A DNA stretch of 64,000 nt from Patella vulgata (Eukaryota; Mollusca; Gastropoda; Patellidae). The notes beneath the pieces were generated by a model. The model was given only the letters and a program-made list of their open reading frames with translations. It ran no database searches and was not told the DNA's origin. The DNA lies in assembly GCF_932274485.2 (NCBI RefSeq), contig NC_065881.2, positions 54,012,702-54,076,701 on the forward strand. Direction: 5' to 3'. Shown piece by piece: positions 39,401-47,149 of this stretch. The translations under genes were made by a program, and so were the position numbers. The number at the start of each line of letters is the position of its first letter. Positions within the stretch are counted from its first letter, which is position 1.

Positions 39401-40900
39401 AGTATTAAACATGATTTTAACTCTGGGTAAGATGCTAGTAAAAGTACTTGTTAGACTTGAATAGAAAACTGATTTATCAGCCTACTATAGAATCCAACCT
39501 CTGTATAGTTAATAGACTACTGTTAAGCCATACAGTACCATACACTGCCGAATCTGTTTTGAATACAGTTTTACAAATATCTTTCATATAACCAATGCAA
39601 CTGGCTGTCTAATCGTGAGGTCCCCGATTCTATCCAAGTTTTGACTAGAAAGTTCCTGAATTCTCCATGTCAGTGGTGCGGAACAGAGGTTGGAAATCAA
39701 AATAAGAGCAGCTTGCAGTGTTGATGTCTATACAAAATACCCCCCTCATAGCACAGTGCATAAAGTAAGGTATCAAAGTACATTTTTCAAGTGTTTTTTA
39801 TTGTTATTTTATAGGTTATGTATTGTACCTGTGAGTTTAAAATTACAAAATCATTCTGGAGTAAAGTTAGATATATTAATAGATACTTGTCAAGTTACAG
39901 ATAGGTAAGTCATTGTATCAGTAATCATTACTAAATTTCAACTCTTTATTCTGTTGGATATACATGACGCTACGAAACGTTACCACATATTTGTTACCAG
40001 AAACATACCACATGAATATATAGGAAGAATAACTTTTCCGTTTATTGATCAGGTAATTCTCTGAAGGTTGATCTATTCCTCTAACTGCTGGACAATCAGA
40101 TCTTGTTAAACATACATTATTCAAAAGATAAATCTGCCTATTGCAGGTCTTTCTTTAGGCCTGAAATGTTATCTAAATTATTAATTAGGCATTAATTAAC
40201 TTATCCAGACCATAATCAACTCTCTATGTCATCGCTAGCCTGCGATATTTATTGGATTAGGATCCGATTTGCTGCTCAACTTTCATTCATGATTTAATCA
40301 TGAAATGGATAATCAAGACTGTTTTTTATCGTTCCGACTTTAGTAATGATGATCGATTTGCTGCTCAACTTTCATTCATGATTTAATCATGAAATGGATA
40401 ATCAAGACTGTTTTTTATCGTTCCGACTTTAGTAATGATGATCGATTTTAGGCCAAAAATTCAATAGCTAAATTCTTGGTTCATAGTGGATCAATTTGAC
40501 TTAAATTTTCAGCAAATTCCTTTTACATTATCTAGTTTTTAGCTATTATAGTGAGAACTGTCAACTCTTTATCTAATCTCCCATAATGTATCTTTAATAA
40601 ACTAAATAATAATTGTTACATTTAAGATTGAAAGCAGTACAAACAACTGATGGTTCACAAGCTCATTTGATCCCAATCAGTACCAGTTTTAATTGGGTTG
40701 GACAAACATTAGCACAAGTATCACTGGATGTTGGAGAAAGTAAACAGGTACCATTAAGAGCAGGTTTTTGTCGTCCAGGCATGTATAATCTGAATAATCT
40801 GGCAGTGTTTGTTACATACATGAAGGATCAGTCAGAGATGATACAACAGAATCACGTTACACCAAATGTTTTAACTTTAATTGATTTGTTTGAAACTTAG
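12891..40900 (+). CDS. TRAPPC8: TRAPPC8 (TRAPPIII complex subunit 8, Trs85 homologue), 29 coding exons
   Basis: TRAPPC8 is the defining subunit of TRAPPIII, the tethering complex that acts as a Rab1 exchange factor in ER-Golgi traffic and autophagosome formation. I assembled the gene by following similarity to vertebrate TRAPPC8 across GT-AG introns. The 29 exons total 4416 nt, i.e. 1471 residues plus stop, against about 1435 in human, and all phases agree. The start ATG at 12891 gives MAKCKQTAEEF, colinear with the vertebrate N-terminus. Conserved landmarks include PWFESYRE, RAESIY, FSATKKWF, LEQAAHCFINMK, VRKY-FH-ILAGHRF, AEDHI-FTIGRQS, GPRLNNTKE, YGPDRRLD and LPMWLRG. The N-terminal two-thirds is the Trs85-type helical region; the C-terminal third belongs to the beta-sandwich part of the family. 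Two introns carry full-length Tc1-like transposons, yet the frame is uninterrupted, so the gene appears intact. Single-base boundaries are my reading and should be confirmed with transcripts. Confidence 0.96.
13305..13810 (+). mobile_element. TTAA-flanked non-autonomous element, family T2 (intron 1)
   Basis: The 506-bp element is bounded by TTAA at 13301-13304 and 13811-13814. The ends are imperfect inverted repeats: AGGAGCTAAATCGCTA on the left and, reverse-complemented, AGTAGCCAATTCC on the right. A second copy lies at about 50656-51378 in the opposite orientation. TTAA target duplications are typical of piggyBac- and Kolobok-type transposons. No transposase is encoded. Confidence 0.75.
15076..16606 (+). 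mobile_element. Full-length Tc1-like transposon, family A copy 1
   Basis: The 1531-bp element is flanked by TA (15074-15075 and 16607-16608). Terminal inverted repeats of about 34 bp begin TACTATTCAAAAAAAGTAGG and are perfect at both ends over that span. It carries a single uninterrupted transposase gene. Copy 2 (34028-35558) has exactly the same length. It sits in TRAPPC8 intron 3 in the sense orientation. Confidence 0.97.
15371..16390 (+). CDS. Tc1-like transposase (DD34E), family A copy 1
   Basis: The 339-residue cut-and-paste transposase is of normal family length. Residues 1-110 form the paired-type helix-turn-helix DNA-binding region, with the GRPR linker at 56-59. The catalytic core has Asp151 (FSDESRF), Asp241 (QDDNARCH) and Glu276 (SPIEHVWD); the last two are 34 residues apart, the DD34E signature of Tc1. 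A glycine-rich GGGSVMVWGG block lies at 187-195. Frame and catalytic residues look intact, so activity is possible but not shown. Start chosen at MRRLTQNERL, which fits the usual N-terminus. Confidence 0.95.
   Translation: MRRLTQNERLRALGMLQIGTTEAVVARTMNVSQSVISRLWSRYRDTQSVQDRPRSGRPRATTQAQDRFIRTLALRNRVITANQISACLQTDTGVRVSGQTIRNRLHRGHLCARRPRVIPCLRDHHIQARRRWCRDRQHWDNRRWSNVMFSDESRFTVDFLDRRRRVWRRRNERFQDVNVIRHDRFGGGSVMVWGGITVAGRTALHVVAGRVTGQYYRDNILAVHVVPFARRHGRRFIFQDDNARCHRARIVTGYLQQQNITTLPWPALSPDLSPIEHVWDMLGQRLRQRQQRPANVQELAAALQQEWDNLDQNDLRRLIRSMPRRINACLANRGGFTRY
17905..18112 (+). repeat. SINE-B 3' remnant (intron 4)
   Basis: Old, diverged copy retaining CAGTTGGAATTC, GGGCAAAATTTCCCTCATGG, CACACTGCATGGCGTATGC and an AAACCCCATTT tail. 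Confidence 0.75.
19050..20195 (+). repeat. Tandem-array element (CCCACATT type), intron 5
   Basis: Starts TTTTTATACGCCCACATT then AATGTGGTCGTATATTG and GTCGCCCCTGTCCGTCCG. It then has about five to six units of ~155 bp, each with 'CAGACGAAGAAGCC', 'TTTCCGATAATTACTGCCA' and 'GGCCCTTGATCACTTTGAAA'. It ends TTTAGCTGATGTGGGC...GTTGCCTGGCAACC. The short minus-strand open frames inside are repeat by-products. Confidence 0.8.
20985..21560 (+). repeat. Tandem-array element, second type (intron 5)
   Basis: Starts TTGTCCCCCGGCTTTAGCAG and GGGTTCGTCCGTCTGTCTG. It is followed by roughly 120-bp repeats with 'CCTTGACTAAGTTTGATGATGA', 'TTCTGCTTA-GGTAAGCAG' and 'ACTTTGGAACACAATAAC'. It is organised like the CCCACATT elements (a CCGTC-rich leader then degenerate tandem units) but is a different sequence. 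Confidence 0.65.
22595..22965 (+). repeat. Degenerate tandem repeat, two to three ~145-bp units (intron 5)
   Basis: Units share 'ATGGCGATAGAGGCTGCAATTTT / ATGCCATAGAGGGTACAATTTTT', then 'AACAGATTTT', 'TGTGAAGCATTGGGGT' and 'GATGAACTCTATTGATTT'. Probably the worn internal array of a further CCCACATT-like element; a fragment near 23025-23110 (TGCTACGACTTCTAATTATGTGTGG) may be part of its end. Confidence 0.5.
23172..23338 (+). repeat. SINE-B remnant, strongly diverged (intron 5)
   Basis: Order of blocks follows the SINE-B 3' half: CCTTGGCATTGGGAAATTGAAGAAAAGTAGG, then AAATTTTCCTATGTTGCA, then GGAGACATTAAATTCCATT. Heavily mutated. Confidence 0.5.
23751..28554 (+). CDS. TRAPPC8: TRAPPC8 exons 6-15 (central helical region)
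   Basis: Exons: 23751-23880, 24258-24571, 24997-25106, 25283-25433, 25884-25987, 26455-26560, 26799-26930, 27478-27549, 27674-27826, 28434-28554. Exons 6 and 7 encode an acidic, Ser/Pro-rich linker, poorly conserved in the family, ending in HGICLTTSDMDRLRIF (human HGACLTLTDHDRIRQF). Exons 8-14 are the best conserved part: RKGIHRSIFSATKKWF, APELQLRRMADL, LEQAAHCFINMK, DHIHFTIGRQSF, FLREYLFVYK. Exon 15 covers a short variable stretch around LPELPLPNVN. Confidence 0.94.
23920..24018 (+). repeat. SINE-B tail (intron 6)
   Basis: Contains CTGGTAAAATTTTCCTCATA, CCGGCTTCATTATCCCAG and GCAGTAGGACATTAAACC then CATTTCATTC, followed by a C-tract. Confidence 0.7.
26712..26757 (+). repeat. SINE-B extreme 3' tail (intron 11)
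   Basis: CAGTAGGATGTTAAACCCC followed by CATTTCATTTCAT; only the last ~45 bp are present. Confidence 0.65.
27988..28095. repeat. Possible MITE fragment with CCGTATTTTACGG start (intron 14)
   Basis: ACCGTATTTTACGGGGTATAAG followed by 'TGGAGTATAAGTTGAG' and 'ATAATACCGTG' resembles a common class of animal DNA-transposon ends with a TATAAG repeat. No second end or target duplication was found. Confidence 0.3.
28845..31164 (+). CDS. TRAPPC8: TRAPPC8 exons 16-20
   Basis: Exons: 28845-29039, 29350-29498, 29753-29827, 30097-30369, 30767-31164. They encode the transition into the beta-rich C-terminal region: EPITVEVNVENPLQV, LRIVGLAYNLGT, VRGKQRLEVQGPRLNN, YGPDRRLD, LPMWLRGNDIGGVHE and FLFYYEPL, all closely matching human TRAPPC8. 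Exon 20 (398 nt) is the longest coding exon and ends within a Lys/Tyr junction before GTAAGT. Confidence 0.94.
31558..31884 (+). mobile_element. TTAA-flanked MITE, family T1 copy 1 (intron 20)
   Basis: 327 bp between TTAA sites (31554-31557 and 31885-31888). Ends are imperfect inverted repeats: AGGGACAATAACACTCTTG and, reverse-complemented, AGGCTCAATACCACTCTTG. Two more copies occur at 46223-46543 and 49125-49470. Its reading frames do not code for a transposase. Confidence 0.88.
31997..40900 (+). CDS. TRAPPC8: TRAPPC8 exons 21-29 (C-terminal region)
   Basis: Exons: 31997-32150, 33288-33390, 35768-35836, 37526-37569, 38231-38389, 38866-38970, 39284-39426, 39815-39904, 40627-40900. Exon 21 opens YRILRHRAII (human HRILRHTAII). 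Exon 24 is only 44 nt. Exon 25 contains STPCCDFYCRS (human ASPCADFFYRS). Exon 29 contains FNWVGQTLAQVSLDV and ends LIDLFET then TAG at 40898-40900. Exons 22-24 are the least conserved; their boundaries rest on phase consistency and splice sites. Confidence 0.88.
32225..33243 (+). repeat. Tandem-array element (CCCACATT type), intron 21
   Basis: Starts TTTTTATACGTCCACATGATGTGG and CCATCCGTCC, then degenerate ~120-165 bp units with 'GTCACAATTTTTAACTGATTTTG', 'CTGGATTATGGCCCATGATTG', 'ACGAAGTCTCCTATT' and 'TGAACCTTGTGA'. It ends GGATATTTTAGCTG...GTTGCCTGGCAACC, the same terminus as the intron 5 element. Confidence 0.8.
33702..33974. mobile_element. Foldback element (intron 22)
   Basis: Nearly perfect inverted repeat with arms of about 125 bp. 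The left arm begins ACAATTCTATGGAATACAAT; the right arm is its reverse complement ending ATTCCATAGAATTGT. The two arms meet at a short central loop near 33836-33843. The arms contain TTATTACTAAGCGACGTTTC, resembling the foldback at 43262-43607. No coding capacity. It lies about 50 bp upstream of the Tc1-like copy 2. Confidence 0.85.
34028..35558 (+). mobile_element. Full-length Tc1-like transposon, family A copy 2
   Basis: 1531 bp, flanked by TA (34026-34027 and 35559-35560), with the same terminal inverted repeats as copy 1 and only scattered base differences. It lies in TRAPPC8 intron 22 in the sense orientation. Confidence 0.97.
34323..35342 (+). CDS. Tc1-like transposase (DD34E), family A copy 2
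   Basis: 339 residues, uninterrupted, with Asp151, Asp241 and Glu276 all present. It differs from copy 1 at eight residues that I could count: 22, 44, 57, 87, 111, 203, 302 and 317. The change at 57 turns the GRPR linker into GQPR, which may weaken DNA binding (inference). Six of the eight are C-to-T or G-to-A changes at CpG. At 87 and 111 this copy keeps the Arg that copy 1 has lost. Confidence 0.95.
   Translation: MRRLTQNERLRALGMLQIGTTQAVVARTMNVSQSVISRLWSRYCDTQSVQDRPRSGQPRATTQAQDRFIRTLALRNRVITANQISARLQTDTGVRVSGQTIRNRLHRGHLRARRPRVIPCLRDHHIQARRRWCRDRQHWDNRRWSNVMFSDESRFTVDFLDRRRRVWRRRNERFQDVNVIRHDRFGGGSVMVWGGITVAGRTSLHVVAGRVTGQYYRDNILAVHVVPFARRHGRRFIFQDDNARCHRARIVTGYLQQQNITTLPWPALSPDLSPIEHVWDMLGQRLRQRQQRPANVQELAAVLQQEWDNLDQNDLRCLIRSMPRRINACLANRGGFTRY
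36010..36215. repeat. GC-rich repeat-like segment (intron 23)
   Basis: Contains two related words, GTTTCTCGGGCACCGCCCGC and GTTTCTCGTGCGGCC, and CGCCCGCCCG, in an otherwise AT-rich intron. The compositional contrast suggests an inserted element, but no ends are visible. Confidence 0.3.
36560..37010 (+). repeat. Dispersed repeat R, copy 2 (intron 23)
   Basis: Matches the two halves of copy 1 in intron 3 (14838-15073 and 16609-16925), without the transposon insertion. It includes a CTAGATTTAG block, ACACATGCTGACAGAG and GTACGGAATTTTATTTTA. No reading frame. Confidence 0.65.
37590..37864 (+). repeat. SINE-A, full length with 13-bp target duplication (intron 24)
   Basis: 275 bp. tRNA-like head: A box in GATGGCTGAATGGTTAGCG and B box GGTTTCGAATCC, with an unusually long spacer between them. 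It is followed by a body with TTCTCCGGGTCCTCTGG and TTTCCTCCCACTGCTAAAG, the ATATGTTAGTCCCGAAATGA block, GGACGTTAAACCCC and a CTCTCT tail. Both sides carry TCTTTCATAATGA (37577-37589 and 37865-37877). The insertion begins 20 bp inside the intron 24 donor. Presumably moved by a LINE; none is seen here. Confidence 0.93.
38632..38790 (+). repeat. Short CCCACATT-type element, minimal form (intron 25)
   Basis: Has the leader (TTTTTATACACC...CATGTGGACATATTTTG, CCGTCCGTCTGTACATCCG), about one unit (GGACCTTCTGCAGGTCACAA) and a degenerate end (GGACTTATCTTG then TATGGCAACC). It shows what the element looks like before its internal repeat is amplified. Confidence 0.6.
40105..40565 (+). repeat. Dispersed repeat Q with recent 89-bp tandem duplication (intron 28)
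   Basis: Matches 60797-61195 in reverse complement over most of its length; shared blocks include AAACATACATTAT, CTGCCTATTGCAGGTCTTTC and TAGCTATTATAGTGAGAACTG. Inside it, 40265-40353 is repeated exactly at 40354-40442 (period 89 bp). The copy at 60797-61195 has only one such unit. Lies between TRAPPC8 exons 28 and 29. Confidence 0.8.
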
Positions 40901-41239
40901 CTGACTTTGTTTATTATAGTAAACATCATGTAATTTATTAACTAATCAACCATTGTAATTGGCTTCAGACTTGAGTAACACTACAAATTTGAAATTTGTT
41001 ACTAGTGCGATAAATTATACTGTTCTGTAGAAGGGATCAAGGTTGTTTATTTGGTAACAGAGTTCAGTATTAACCTTGACTTCCATGAACTTTTACTTGT
41101 TGTTGAAATGTATTTTTATTGATATTATCATAATTTAGACAACATTCAAACGATTTGCCCTCTTCCGGGTAATTGTTTTGACAAGCTTATTTACTTAAAG
41201 ATACATTCCCACAAAAGTATTTATCAGGTGGTTATTTCC

Positions 41240-41245
41240 AATAAA
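41240..41245 (+). promoter_or_regulatory. Candidate TRAPPC8 polyadenylation signal
   Basis: First AATAAA downstream of the stop codon, 340 bp beyond it. No transcript evidence; later AATAAA hexamers near 42497 are possible alternatives. Confidence 0.45.
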
Positions 41246-41379
41246 AGTATGGCTTACTCTGAATTGTGTATCATATTTCACCTTTCGTAACTATATCATA
41301 TTCATATAAGATTTATTCTGTGTAAATTGAATTGGACATTGATGAAACTTGTCCCTTGGTAAGTCAAAAGTGGTTGTAC

Positions 41380-41745
41380 TCATGTACTTTAGATCATAAG
41401 ATCTGTCATTCAGTTAGGTAGCAAGCTTTTCATCTCAAGTTTATAAATGACACGGAGTAGTGTTGTCTGTCCAACATCACGGATCTTCTCTTTTCACGCA
41501 AGTGAATTATTGAAGTAAATTGTAACATATGTTAGTCCCAAAAGGACCTTGTTTGTGTTGAGTGAAGCGTAAACCCCCTTTATTCTCTCATTAGTCAGAA
41601 TCATCCGTGCTAACGACTGAATGTAATATATTAACTTTGTAACAATGTCAATACAACATATGCATCACCATATGTTAGTCCCAAAATGACCTAGTTGATG
41701 TCTAGATATTAAGCCCCATTTTTCTATCTCTCTCTCTATCAAGTC
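41380..41745 (+). repeat. Old SINE-A copy plus a second SINE-A tail
   Basis: 41380-41600 follows SINE-A from the spacer (ATCATAAGATCTGTCATTCAG) to the tail (ATATGTTAGTCCCAAAAGGACC, GTAAACCCCC), heavily diverged. 41665-41745 is a separate tail (ATATGTTAGTCCCAAAATGACC) ending in a CTCTCT tract. Confidence 0.7.
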
Positions 41746-41749
41746 TAAA

Positions 41750-43260
41750 TCATATTAAATTTGTAAAGATGTCTATACATATACTTCAACTGGGATATTG
41801 ATCAGTGGAACTTTTTGTCCCAAATTTTGGTAATTTTAATTTATTTCTCCTGTTTAATTATATTATACCTGTTTCGGTCATTTTGATTTTGTTAGTAGAA
41901 AGGTTGCGTGGGTAGAATGAGCTATGGCCTCTTAAACATTGGTTTTCATTATATTTAGTTTCCAGAGAGAGTACCAAGGAGTAGAAATTTAAAACTTGGT
42001 GTGTAGGAGGAGCCTGAGTGCCCAGAATTTTGTCTATCCAAAACAATTATTGTCCGAAAAACAAATCTTTTTACTTTTGTACCAAAATTGCCCATTTTCT
42101 GCTTATCTTTCTATTAAAGAATATTTTTTCGTATTTGCCAGGTTGACATCAACTGAATCAATCTAATATTTTGTGGGGATGTATCTGGGTACTAACCCAT
42201 CTCACAGAAGAAATTCGGGCCAAATCACTGACCCAAGAGTTATCACCCCCAGCATATATTGTCTTGCGGGCATGGTTATGATACGATAGTACCTGCCTTT
42301 TTGGCTAAATATCTTGTGTAGAAGTTAACTTTCATATGCATTTCTATTCTGAAATTTGAAATTAATATTTAAAAAAATAAATTGATTGAAATAATATGCT
42401 TTATTATCACTGTTTAATTTGGGTTAATATATATTATGCATTGCATACCAATACTTGCTCAAATGAATTTCCTGTATGAATGCAAAGTGAATGAATAAAA
42501 TTAATTTCATAGAAATAACACATTTAGAAGTGGTGCCGAGACAACAAATAAGAAAGCAGCACTAAAAGAAACAACACTAAGGCCTTGATGTTTGTGCACA
42601 CAGCTTATTGTAACATTGTCCATTTTTCTGTCCGGTTCTAATTCATGCGAGATTATAAATCTTTAATAGTCACAGAGACCAATTCTTTTCAGCCATCTTA
42701 CAGCGGTTTCCACCCTGTATTTTCCTCGTCAGAACACAGCCTGTATAAAAAGCTTTATATATCTTCATTTTTCATTATTGTCACTCCCAGCTACAATGGT
42801 TGGTCATTGTTATTATCATAGTGTATTCTGTTGATATTATTATTATTTATGTATAATTTGGTTTTATGATTTGTTTATTATTATTTATAATCAGGTATAT
42901 ATTCTTTAATATATAGAAATTATTATTAGTTGTCAACCTTGTTAATGAATATTCAAAACGCTTTAATAATAATATTATTTAAACGTTTTGATCGATTGAA
43001 GAGTAATATGATATATTATATATTTAGCATATGTGTAGTTTATATCTAAGGAAGACTTCCTGTATTAATGTCATGGATTGAAAAGATTTTAAAGATAAAT
43101 TTCCACATACTAAGGTTATAGAAGATAAATATATACATGTTTGTCAGGAAGACTTCCTGTTTGAAACTCTAAAAGTCAAGTGGTGTTCTTTATACTAATC
43201 TACAATTATCACTAATCTACAATTATCACATTCTTTAAGTGGCATTTAGTAACTGGGCAG
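41750..43260. other. Gene-poor AT-rich interval, nothing recognised
   Basis: No coding pattern recognised. It contains a short repeated phrase GGAAGACTTCCTGT (near 43050 and 43145) and AT-rich simple sequence. Confidence 0.4.
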
Positions 43261-43261
43261 A

Positions 43262-43607
43262 TAAATAAACTATAAACATACTTATGGAAAACAGCTACTG
43301 ATTTATTTAGGCGACGTTTTGAAGAGTATTCTCTCAACTTTTTCAAGCTAATACATTTTAACAAAATTTGAAGCAACATATATAGACAAAATTACAATAA
43401 CAAGGTTGAAACCATACATGGCAACAACAAGCTCAAAGGCCTATGACACAGTGGGGTTATGATATACAAAAATAAGATAAAAGGGACTAATTAACTTTCA
43501 AATTTTGTTATAATGTATTGGCTTGAAAACGTTGAGAAAATACTCTTTGAAACGTCGCCTAAATAAATCAGTAGCTGTTTTCCATAAGTATGTTTATAGT
43601 TTATTTA
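43262..43607. mobile_element. Foldback element with ~110-bp arms
   Basis: Inverted arms at about 43262-43375 and 43497-43607 are nearly identical. The outer ends read TAAATAAACTATAAACATAC on the left and its complement on the right. The arms contain GATTTATTTAGGCGACGTTTT and AGAGTATTCTCTCAAC. No coding capacity and no clear target duplication. Confidence 0.88.
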
Positions 43608-43939
43608 CATTTATCACGTTTGATTACTTGCTCCTAGCTTACTTGACTAGGATCTTTGAGTACGTTTGAACATGTGTAGTGGGAACGGGTAATTGAACAG
43701 CGTGGCGCTTTGTTTAGGTATCAAAATGGAAGATAAACGCCACAAAACAATTATGTTCGGTGTTCTGATAAATAACGACGAGCAGACAATAATCCACCGA
43801 CGGGCTATAATTGATACTGATTTTTTCATTGGCATCTTATTGGAACTTTTAAATCGGGAGAAGTGAAACAAAGTTAAGAAATTTTGGACTGTTGTAAATT
43901 TCTCGGACGCCCAAGATGAAGGACAATCGAATATCATAC

Positions 43940-44265
43940 ATCAACTGCAATAATTTCACTTGGTCGTACTCCAGGCTGGATGTGATCATCAAATTTTCTT
44001 TACCCATGTTTACATCGGCTGGCCTGGGTTTACACATGACGCTAGGGTTTTGAGGAATTCTTGTATTTTCCTCAAACCAGATACCAAATTTCAGGAGGGA
44101 GAATTCCTACTTGGGGACCCAGTCTGCCCTCTTCAGCCATGACTTAGGACTCGACACAATGATTTTGAACAAAATTGACCCGTAATCAAAAAAGAATTAA
44201 TAACGGCTCATTTCTGCGATAGAACGCGCCTTTGGGAAACTGAAAGGAAGCTGAGTGTTCTTTTC
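43940..44265 (+). pseudogene. Decayed PIF/Harbinger-type transposase fragment
   Basis: An open stretch at 43960-44142 encodes AGCDHQIFFTHVYIGWPGFT followed by HDARVLRNS and FLLGDPVCPLQP. These are the nuclease-domain motifs of PIF/Harbinger (HARBI1-like) transposases, usually V-GWPGS-HDSRVLRNS and LLGDSGYPL. After a frame change the ERAFGKLKGS motif is readable near 44221-44255. Only this part of the nuclease survives; the DNA-binding MADF/Myb partner, the N-terminal region and the ends were not found. Confidence 0.75.
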
Positions 44266-44299
44266 TAACTCCCGGAATCGTTGCCCCAAGATGTTGAAT

Positions 44300-46200
44300 C
44301 ACTAAAATAAAACAACAATACTGTGAAATGGAAATACTGTATTTTTAATCGGAGCAAACTGTCAACAATAATTCTTCCGTCCCCTAACCTTAATTTAAAA
44401 ATATAACTTCGATCAATAAGTTGATTTGCAGCTAAGTGAAACAATTGGATTATGGGACATTTCCCGAAGTAACTTGCTCCTCGGGGCAGGTTACTTTGAC
44501 CTGGCGCTTGTAAGCTGTTTAAATGACATCGGTAACCCGCATGCACTTGTGGAGGATTGAGTAAGTGCAGCGCTAGTAATCGAACGCACCCTTTATAGTA
44601 TACGATAACAAGCATGACTTATACTGTACATCATATACATAACCAAACTATTCTCTCTCATCAAAAATTATAATTATTTTTTATTAAAGGCACATACAGT
44701 TAGAAGTGTATGAATTATTATGATTTTGTATAGTTATACAATGCTAAAATTTAAAGCACATTGTATAATATAAAACAAGAAATTAATGTGAGCAAGAAAC
44801 TAATGTGTTATATATATAGATTAATTTCAATATTCATTTTTGTTCTGTAAGGTAAAATATAGTATAGAGCATTTATGCTGTAAACCAGTGGTATTGTCAA
44901 ACATTACACCCCTATAAACAATACAACAATCAGTAATGGTTAATCAGAATATACATTAACAAAAGTTGTTGATAACATAACAGTGGTGTCATTATGTGCT
45001 GTTTTAATTTACAGGAAATCACTCATTTTATATAAGAGTAGGCTACAGTGGGTAGCATTAATTTTATGATGTGCATATGTTAGATAACATGAATTATTTG
45101 CCCTAGTTCAACAGTCTGAAAGATATATATATTTTGTAAGGTAACCAATGTGTGGTTAAACCGTGATCGTGTTAGTGTCGTAAAGCATTGAAACAGAAAG
45201 AAGTAAAAATGTGTGGTACATAGGATATTTTTGATCAAAGTTACCTTAGCTAAACATTCTGTACTAAATATGCATTTATACACTTATAGACTTTTTGGTT
45301 TGAATTAAAATCTTGAGATATTATTGATATTGCATATTATATATAAGTAATATATACATTCCTTAGTATGGTATGTTTTGTTAGTATGGTTTGTGTTTAA
45401 TTTGCCATCAGTGAGAACACCTAACCCTTCTCACAACCTCTAGTTCAGTTTTCGCCTTAATTTTACCAAATGAACCTTGTGGGTCAGTGTAGGAGATGTT
45501 GATAACTTGTCTATATTTAAACATGCTTGAATTTCTTTCTCCCTAAAAAAACAAAGAGAATATGCTATGTATATTTGCCAAAATTTGTATGATATTGTAG
45601 GTTTTTTGTAAATGTACATGTATGCAGTGTATCTAACTTTGTTCCAAGATATATAATTTTAGGTTCTAAAATGCTTATGCAATTAATGAACATAGGATGT
45701 AGTGTAATGTACTTTAACAAAGAAATATGTTGAATGTGAATGTAGCTGCTCAGAGCAAATAAAGTTTAGCTTTTGTATAATTGAAGTTTCTAAGTTCTCT
45801 TGTAAATATGTATGCACTGTGTAGCTTATATGATAAAATACACATGTACATCTCCTTTGTAGGGTTAACATTAGAATGTTTAATTAATAAGTAAATATAT
45901 ATATATATGTTTATAATGTAAATTGATTTTAATTAAAGATAATTAATTTGAAAATTTTATAGAAATGGTTTCATATAAATGTATTTGTATTATTGCTATA
46001 CTCATTTCAATATTAACTATATTATGATAAACATGTGAGGTCGGCTCAAGCTCATGGCTATAGTTGTTTTTATATACAGATAATCCAACATAAATGATTA
46101 TTCCATTTTGATGTAGGCCTAGGTTGTGATTCTATGCTTGTATTAGGATAATCTACTTGAAGCATGAAATTTTGTGTTTTTCACATAGGATATATTTTAT
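44300..46200. other. Gene-poor AT-rich interval, nothing recognised
   Basis: No coding pattern recognised on either strand, and no repeats shared with the rest of the window. AT microsatellites occur near 45893-45910. Confidence 0.4.
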
Positions 46201-46222
46201 TCAAAGCCTCAGATGTTCTTAA

Positions 46223-46543
46223 AGGCTCAATACCACTCTTGTTGTAACTGAATAATATGTCCCAATCTTTATTCTGGTCAACAAATTGTACTATTTTACA
46301 ATATTCCAATTAATTGATGATACAAATTTAAGAACTTGGAAAAATTCAACTAAATGATTTGAAAAGCCTAACGTAAAGCTTTTCAAATGTGACTTGGATT
46401 TAAAAATATTTTTGAACCCTCTGGACAAGTAAAATAGGATTTAAAGGATAATTTACACAACAGGTAGGACACTAACACATCTAGTACTTAGAATAAGGCT
46501 ATTTTTTATTTTCTGTCAAGCCAGCAAGAGTGTTATTATCCCT
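46223..46543 (-). mobile_element. TTAA-flanked MITE, family T1 copy 2
   Basis: 321 bp between TTAA at 46219-46222 and 46544-46547, in the reverse orientation relative to copies 1 and 3. Inverted ends as in copy 1. Confidence 0.87.
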
Positions 46544-46559
46544 TTAAAGTTTCCTTAGA

Positions 46560-47145
46560 AAATATGAAATTTTGCTACATTATAATTGTTTAAGACAACC
46601 AGACAAAATTAATTTAGAAAGAAGACACTTGAAATAGTGTGGAAACGGGAATACATGTTGATGTACGACATAGAAACCCATTGCCTGTAACCCAACTTCA
46701 ATAAGTGATTTAGGCCTCAGGAAGTTGGAATGAGGAAAAAACAATGATAGACATTTACTAACTGGAAAAATGTCAGGTGCCACAAAAACCAAGCTACCGT
46801 CTAAAGGTGGTTTTGAAAATAAATAGAGAAGGTACTCCTCAACTAGAATATACAAAAATATAAATAACTATACTGTATCAAAAATGATTTAGATACATTT
46901 CTTGTTATTTGTTCGTGCATTTCAGAATTAAACATTGTTTTAAATTATGTGCAATATTTGTGTATGGTAACACCCGAGTCTTATATATATTAATATATTA
47001 ATTGTTTTTGTGATGAGGAAATAAACAAAATATTGCTTCCATGCTATTGTGACCATATGAATGTTGCACTGAATGCACTCATAATATTATTACTACTATT
47101 AAAGTTTGCTAATTCATTCAAACATTTGTCTCCTGTAACTATGTC
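46560..47145. other. Gene-poor interval, nothing recognised
   Basis: The minus-strand open frame at 46580-46855 has no recognisable motif or splice context, so I do not call it a gene. Confidence 0.35.
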
Positions 47146-47149
47146 TCCT

